From an uncultured Lachnospiraceae bacterium (lineage in GTDB: Bacteria; Bacillota; Clostridia; Lachnospirales; Lachnospiraceae): 9,185 nt of DNA. Location of the stretch: NCBI GenBank assembly GCA_902796695.1, contig CADBQE010000113.1, forward strand, positions 1 through 9,185, in the 5' to 3' direction. The notes beneath the pieces are model-generated. The model was not told where the DNA came from. It saw only the letters and a list, made by a program, of their open reading frames with translations, and searched no databases. A program made the translations under genes and the position numbers. Positions 7,013 to 9,185 of the stretch are shown in pieces. Every line of letters begins with the position of its first letter. The first letter of the stretch is position 1.

Positions 7013-7035
7013 AAAAAAGCCGCCCGAAGGCGGCT
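7013..7035 (-). terminator. Intrinsic terminator of the RpiR-family gene (UUCG loop)
   Basis: On the - strand AGCCGCC-TTCG-GGCGGCT forms a 7-bp GC-rich stem with the very stable UUCG tetraloop, followed by six T residues (complement of 7018-7013). It lies 54 nt after the regulator stop and 75 nt before the hydrolase promoter, so the two units are transcribed separately. A second CGGCTGC just beyond the T-tract (complement of 7006-7012) could also pair with GCAGCCG at the base of the stem. Confidence 0.9.
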
Positions 7036-7088
7036 GCAGGGGGTATTAAAAAGCGGCTGTAAGAAGCGGGAAGGGGTTAAAGGGGGGA

Positions 7089-7946
7089 TCAGCGGCCGGC
7101 GGAATACATATCGCGGCCGTCAAAGAATTCATCGACTTCCTTCATGCTGGCCCGGGCCTGGTCGGGATTGCGCTGTGCCGTTTCCGCGAGAATCGCGTCG
7201 ATGAAGGCGATCGCACCGCTCAGGGAAGGCGTGTTGTGGAAAGAGGTATTGCTGATGATAAAGTAGCGGTCCGCGTGGCGGGCGGCGGGACTGAGCGGCG
7301 TATCCGTGAAGGCGATATGCTTAACGCCCTTGGCGGTGACGCGGCGTATCACGTCGATCGTGTCCAGCGCGTAGCGGGCAAAACTGAAGGAGATCAGGAG
7401 ATCCTGCGTGCGGATCCGGGTGGAAAGGATGCGCACGTCGCAGTTTTCCGGAGTCAGCGGGAAAGTGCGGATGCCCAGTTCTCCCAGGGCCCGGGAAAGA
7501 TACCGCGCCAGAATGGCGGAGGAGCGGTATCCAAGAATATAGACATATTCGGCTTTCAGGATTTCATCGATCAGAACGCTGAAATTGGAAATGTTCTGAT
7601 CGTTCCGGAAGGTGGCGATCACGTTGTTCTGCACGTTCTGAAAAACCTGTGTGTAGACATCCCGCCCCTTCATTTCGTCGATATGCTGCTCCAGGCGTTT
7701 CCCCCAGGATGTTTCGGTCATCACATAGTTCGCAATGGAATGACGGAAGTCCCCGTAGCCGTTGAAGCCGAGCTCCTTGCAGAATTTGACAATCGAGGTG
7801 TCGCTGATCTGCAGTTCGTCGGCCAGTTCGGTGACGGTGCGGAAGGGGATGTCTTTGTAGTTTTCGAGAAAATAACGGGCGATCTTCTTTTTGGTCTTGG
7901 GCAGGCCGGGATAACTTTCCCGCAGGCCTTTGAATAAATTATCCAT
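7089..7946 (-). CDS. RpiR/MurR-family transcriptional regulator (HTH + SIS)
   Basis: A 285-residue DNA-binding regulator. The N-terminal domain (about 1-77) carries the RpiR helix-turn-helix; TVTELADELQISDTSIVKFC (38-57) is followed by KELGFNGYGDFR, the usual end of this domain. A SIS (sugar isomerase) ligand domain covers about 125-260, beginning YVYILGYRSSAILAR. In this domain the loop that normally reads S-G-x-(S/T) is SFSFARY (186-192). The 'F.RY' form occurs in a subset of the family, so a ligand other than a sugar phosphate is plausible. AAGGAAGG lies 6 nt before the ATG. It has its own promoter, is divergent from the cyclodeaminase-like gene and sits next to the hydrolase-transporter operon, the usual arrangement for a local regulator. 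Activator or repressor mode is not evident. Confidence 0.92.
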   Translation of the reverse strand: MDNLFKGLRESYPGLPKTKKKIARYFLENYKDIPFRTVTELADELQISDTSIVKFCKELGFNGYGDFRHSIANYVMTETSWGKRLEQHIDEMKGRDVYTQVFQNVQNNVIATFRNDQNISNFSVLIDEILKAEYVYILGYRSSAILARYLSRALGELGIRTFPLTPENCDVRILSTRIRTQDLLISFSFARYALDTIDVIRRVTAKGVKHIAFTDTPLSPAARHADRYFIISNTSFHNTPSLSGAIAFIDAILAETAQRNPDQARASMKEVDEFFDGRDMYSAGR

Positions 7947-7966
7947 GAGAGCCTTCCTTGTTGTGT

Positions 7967-7986
7967 GCCGGCAGGCGGCTGCCGGC
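7967..7986 (-). promoter_or_regulatory. 8-bp perfect inverted repeat in the regulator's 5' leader
   Basis: GCCGGCAG (7967-7974) and CTGCCGGC (7979-7986) pair perfectly around a 4-nt loop. Given a predicted start near 7993, the hairpin covers about +8 to +27 of the regulator mRNA and ends 14 nt before AAGGAAGG. It lacks a T-tract, so it is not a terminator. It may protect the 5' end or be a DNA operator. Confidence 0.6.
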
Positions 7987-7999
7987 TCTGATGCCTACC

Positions 8000-8027
8000 A
8001 TTATATACGGAAAAACGAATCTGTCAA
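8000..8027 (-). promoter_or_regulatory. Near-consensus sigma-A promoter of the RpiR-family gene
   Basis: TTGACA (8027-8022) and TATAAT (8005-8000) on the - strand are both perfect consensus hexamers with a 16-nt spacer. Transcription should start near 7993, giving a leader of about 46 nt. Such a strong core promoter for a regulator suggests repression or autoregulation keeps it in check. Confidence 0.88.
8009..8020. promoter_or_regulatory. Putative operator site 3 (GGAAAAACGAAT, degenerate)
   Basis: This 12-mer matches AGTAAYACGAAT at 9 of 12 positions, including the full ACGAAT core, and lies in the spacer of the regulator promoter. It is in the same orientation as site 2, with cores 38 bp apart. 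The similarity is weaker than between sites 1 and 2, so the call is tentative. Confidence 0.35.
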
Positions 8028-8044
8028 ATGGGACGGAAGAAAAG

Positions 8045-8066
8045 AAAGTAATACGAATATTATTTT
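8045..8066. promoter_or_regulatory. Putative operator site 2, imperfect palindrome upstream of the cyclodeaminase-like promoter
   Basis: TAATA-CGAA-TATTA (8049-8062) is a perfect inverted repeat with a 4-base centre, extended outward by AAA/TTT with one mismatched pair (8045-8066). It contains AGTAATACGAATAT (8047-8060), the close match to site 1. It ends 2 bp before the -35 of the cyclodeaminase-like gene, a position suited to activation or to interference with polymerase binding. Confidence 0.5.
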
Positions 8067-8068
8067 GC

Positions 8069-8097
8069 TTGATTATGAGGCAGACCTGTGTTACTAT
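8069..8097 (+). promoter_or_regulatory. Sigma-A promoter of the cyclodeaminase-like gene
   Basis: TTGATT (8069-8074) and TACTAT (8092-8097) are 17 nt apart, with predicted start near 8104. The -35 is imperfect, in contrast to the divergent regulator promoter, which fits regulated expression. The sequence GTGTTACTAT over the -10 is shared with the hydrolase operon promoter. Confidence 0.75.
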
Positions 8098-8102
8098 TAG
8101 GG

Positions 8103-8114
8103 CGGCTTAAGCCG
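8103..8114. repeat. Perfect 12-bp palindrome CGGCTTAAGCCG at the predicted transcript start
   Basis: The palindrome begins at about the predicted +1 and would form a small 5'-terminal hairpin (CGGC-UUAA-GCCG) in the mRNA, or a DNA-binding site just downstream of the promoter. It ends 13 nt before GGAGG. Confidence 0.5.
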
Positions 8115-8127
8115 GAAAATAGAAAAC

Positions 8128-8132
8128 GGAGG
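8128..8132 (+). promoter_or_regulatory. Ribosome-binding site of the cyclodeaminase-like gene
   Basis: GGAGG lies 10 nt before ATG 8143 and 7 nt before an in-frame GTG at 8140. The GTG would add a single residue. Either codon could be used; ATG is chosen as the stronger initiator. Confidence 0.7.
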
Positions 8133-8142
8133 ACATTGTGTG

Positions 8143-9165
8143 ATGAGCAGAGAAATCCTGTTCCTGAACAACAAGGACATGCATAACCTGGGAGCGGGCG
8201 ACATGCGTGAAGTAATGCATGACGTGGAGCGCGCCTATGTGCTGACGGAAAACGGTGATGTGATCACCCCCGGCAAGATGGTCGTCAGATGGGGCAAGAC
8301 CCCGGAAGACGAAAACGTTCTGGGCCGCATCAACGCCATGCCCGGCTATCTGGGCGGCGAATACGACATGGCCGGCATCAAGTGGATCGGGAGCGGTCCT
8401 CAGAATTACAAGCAGGGCCTGCCGCGCGCCAGCGTGACGATGGTTCTGAACGATCCGGATACCAAGCTGCCGCTCTGCATTGCCGACGGGACCGAAGTCT
8501 CCGCCAAGCGGACCGGCGCCTCCGGCGGCGTGGCCGTCAGACTGCTGGCACGGGAAGATTCCAAAGTGCTCACGATCTGCGGCGCCGGCGCACAGGGACG
8601 TACGCAGCTGGAAGCGATCCTGATCGTCCGTCCGGGCATCGAGAAGGTCTATGTGTACGACATCATCCAGGCGAATGCGGAACGTTATATTAAAGAAGCG
8701 AAAGAGCTGTATCCGCAGGTGGAATTCGTATTTGCCTCCGATCTGGAAGCCGCTGTCCGGGAAAGCGACATCACGGTCTGCGTAACGCTGGCCGACAGAC
8801 CGTTCATCAAGGCGGAATGGCTGAAGAAGGGCACGCTGCTCTGCAATTTCGCGGACTACGAAGTGGAATATGACTGCGTTAAGATCGCAGACAAGATCGT
8901 GGTGGACAACTGGTTCAATATCAAGCACCGCATGGTCAGCACGGTTGCGTTAATGTGGCGCGACGGCCTGATCAAGGATGAGGACATTCATGCACAGCTG
9001 GGCGGGATCCTGAACGGCACGAAGACCGGCCGGGAAAACGATGAGGAAATTATCTACTTTAACGCGATCGGGACGGGCATGCTGGACCTGGCCGTAATGA
9101 CCCGCTGCTACCGGAAGGCCGTTGAGACCGGCGTCGGCACCAAGCTGCTGTACTGGGAAGACTGA
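8143..9165 (+). CDS. Ornithine cyclodeaminase/mu-crystallin family NAD(P)-dependent enzyme
   Basis: A 340-residue protein of the ornithine cyclodeaminase/mu-crystallin family, which includes cyclodeaminases, ketimine and imine reductases and opine-type dehydrogenases. Matching features in order: a mixed N-terminal domain with GRINAMPGYLGG; K80 in AGIKWIGS, corresponding to the substrate-binding lysine; the segment ADGTEVSAKRTGASGG (114-129) with the RTGA motif; the Rossmann dinucleotide loop GAGAQ (147-151); and D238 in NFADYEVEYD, which by position may align with the catalytic aspartate of ornithine cyclodeaminase. KIVVDNW and GRENDEEIIYF follow. The overall sequence resembles, from memory, a Firmicutes subgroup annotated in databases as 'tyramine oxidase subunit B'; that label should not be read as a proven activity. 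It is cytoplasmic, divergent from the RpiR-family gene, and followed closely by another gene. Confidence 0.88.
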   Translation: MSREILFLNNKDMHNLGAGDMREVMHDVERAYVLTENGDVITPGKMVVRWGKTPEDENVLGRINAMPGYLGGEYDMAGIKWIGSGPQNYKQGLPRASVTMVLNDPDTKLPLCIADGTEVSAKRTGASGGVAVRLLAREDSKVLTICGAGAQGRTQLEAILIVRPGIEKVYVYDIIQANAERYIKEAKELYPQVEFVFASDLEAAVRESDITVCVTLADRPFIKAEWLKKGTLLCNFADYEVEYDCVKIADKIVVDNWFNIKHRMVSTVALMWRDGLIKDEDIHAQLGGILNGTKTGRENDEEIIYFNAIGTGMLDLAVMTRCYRKAVETGVGTKLLYWED

Positions 9166-9180
9166 GAACAGAGGCGGACT

Positions 9181-9185
9181 ATGAA
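9181..9185 (+). CDS. Start of a further co-directional gene (cut by the window end)
   Basis: ATG at 9181-9183 follows the cyclodeaminase-like stop by 15 nt and is preceded by AGAGGCGG (9170-9177), a plausible ribosome site. No terminator lies between, so it is probably in the same transcript. Only five bases are visible and the product is unknown. Confidence 0.45.

Noticed and set aside
6968..7204. 78-codon + strand frame across the regulator terminator
   Set aside because: Its Arg/Lys-rich translation comes from the terminator and the 3' end of the regulator read backwards; it has no ribosome site and no similarity I recognise.
8107..8928. 273-codon open frame antisense to the cyclodeaminase-like gene
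   Set aside because: The + strand product has a full set of family motifs; the antisense translation has none, and its end runs into the promoter/leader of the real gene.
1..9185. CRISPR arrays, tRNA or rRNA genes, insertion sequences, attachment sites
   Set aside because: No regularly spaced direct repeats, no cloverleaf-like or ribosomal sequence, and no transposase or integrase coding sequence were seen on either strand.

Overview
The window looks like a piece of a GC-rich Gram-positive chromosome, most likely an anaerobic Firmicute of the Clostridia. The signs are strong Shine-Dalgarno sites (AAGGAG, GGAGG, AGAAGGTGA), near-consensus sigma-A promoters, a lipobox substrate-binding lipoprotein with a Ser/Thr/Gly/Pro linker, intrinsic terminators and an RpiR-type regulator. 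No phage, transposon, CRISPR, tRNA or rRNA signature is visible, and no gene-free stretch exceeds 300 bases. Taxonomy is inferred from style only.

Layout. (1) 2-313, + strand: the 3' end of a flavodoxin-fold NAD(P)H/FMN oxidoreductase gene, closed by a bidirectional terminator (326-363) shared with the convergent operon. (2) 6844 down to 380, - strand: a six-gene operon. It starts with a nitrilase-superfamily carbon-nitrogen hydrolase, followed by a complete Opp/Dpp-type peptide ABC importer in the order binding lipoprotein, permease B, permease C, ATPase D, ATPase F. Three of the junctions are tight: two ATGA overlaps and one 11-nt gap. The binding-protein/permease junction instead carries three consecutive inverted repeats, one of which covers the permease ribosome-binding site. 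(3) 7946-7089, - strand: an RpiR-family regulator with its own promoter and a UUCG-loop terminator. (4) 8143-9165, + strand, divergent from the regulator: an ornithine cyclodeaminase/mu-crystallin family NAD(P)-dependent enzyme, with the ATG of another gene 15 nt downstream at the window edge.

How the parts may work together. Three promoters can be read: the hydrolase-transporter operon, the regulator, and the cyclodeaminase-like gene. All three carry a related element, AGTAAYACGAAT or a degenerate version. It matches 13 of 14 bases between two sites more than 1 kb apart. The simplest inference is one regulon controlled by the RpiR-family protein: import of a small peptide-like or amidated/opine-like compound, cytoplasmic C-N hydrolysis by the nitrilase homologue, and NAD(P)-linked processing of the amino-acid product by the cyclodeaminase-like enzyme. 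The substrate cannot be read from the sequence.

All individual protein families are known. What deserves a second look is the gene combination, the shared promoter element, the structured binding-protein/permease junction, and the non-canonical sequence features of the regulator and of one ATPase.
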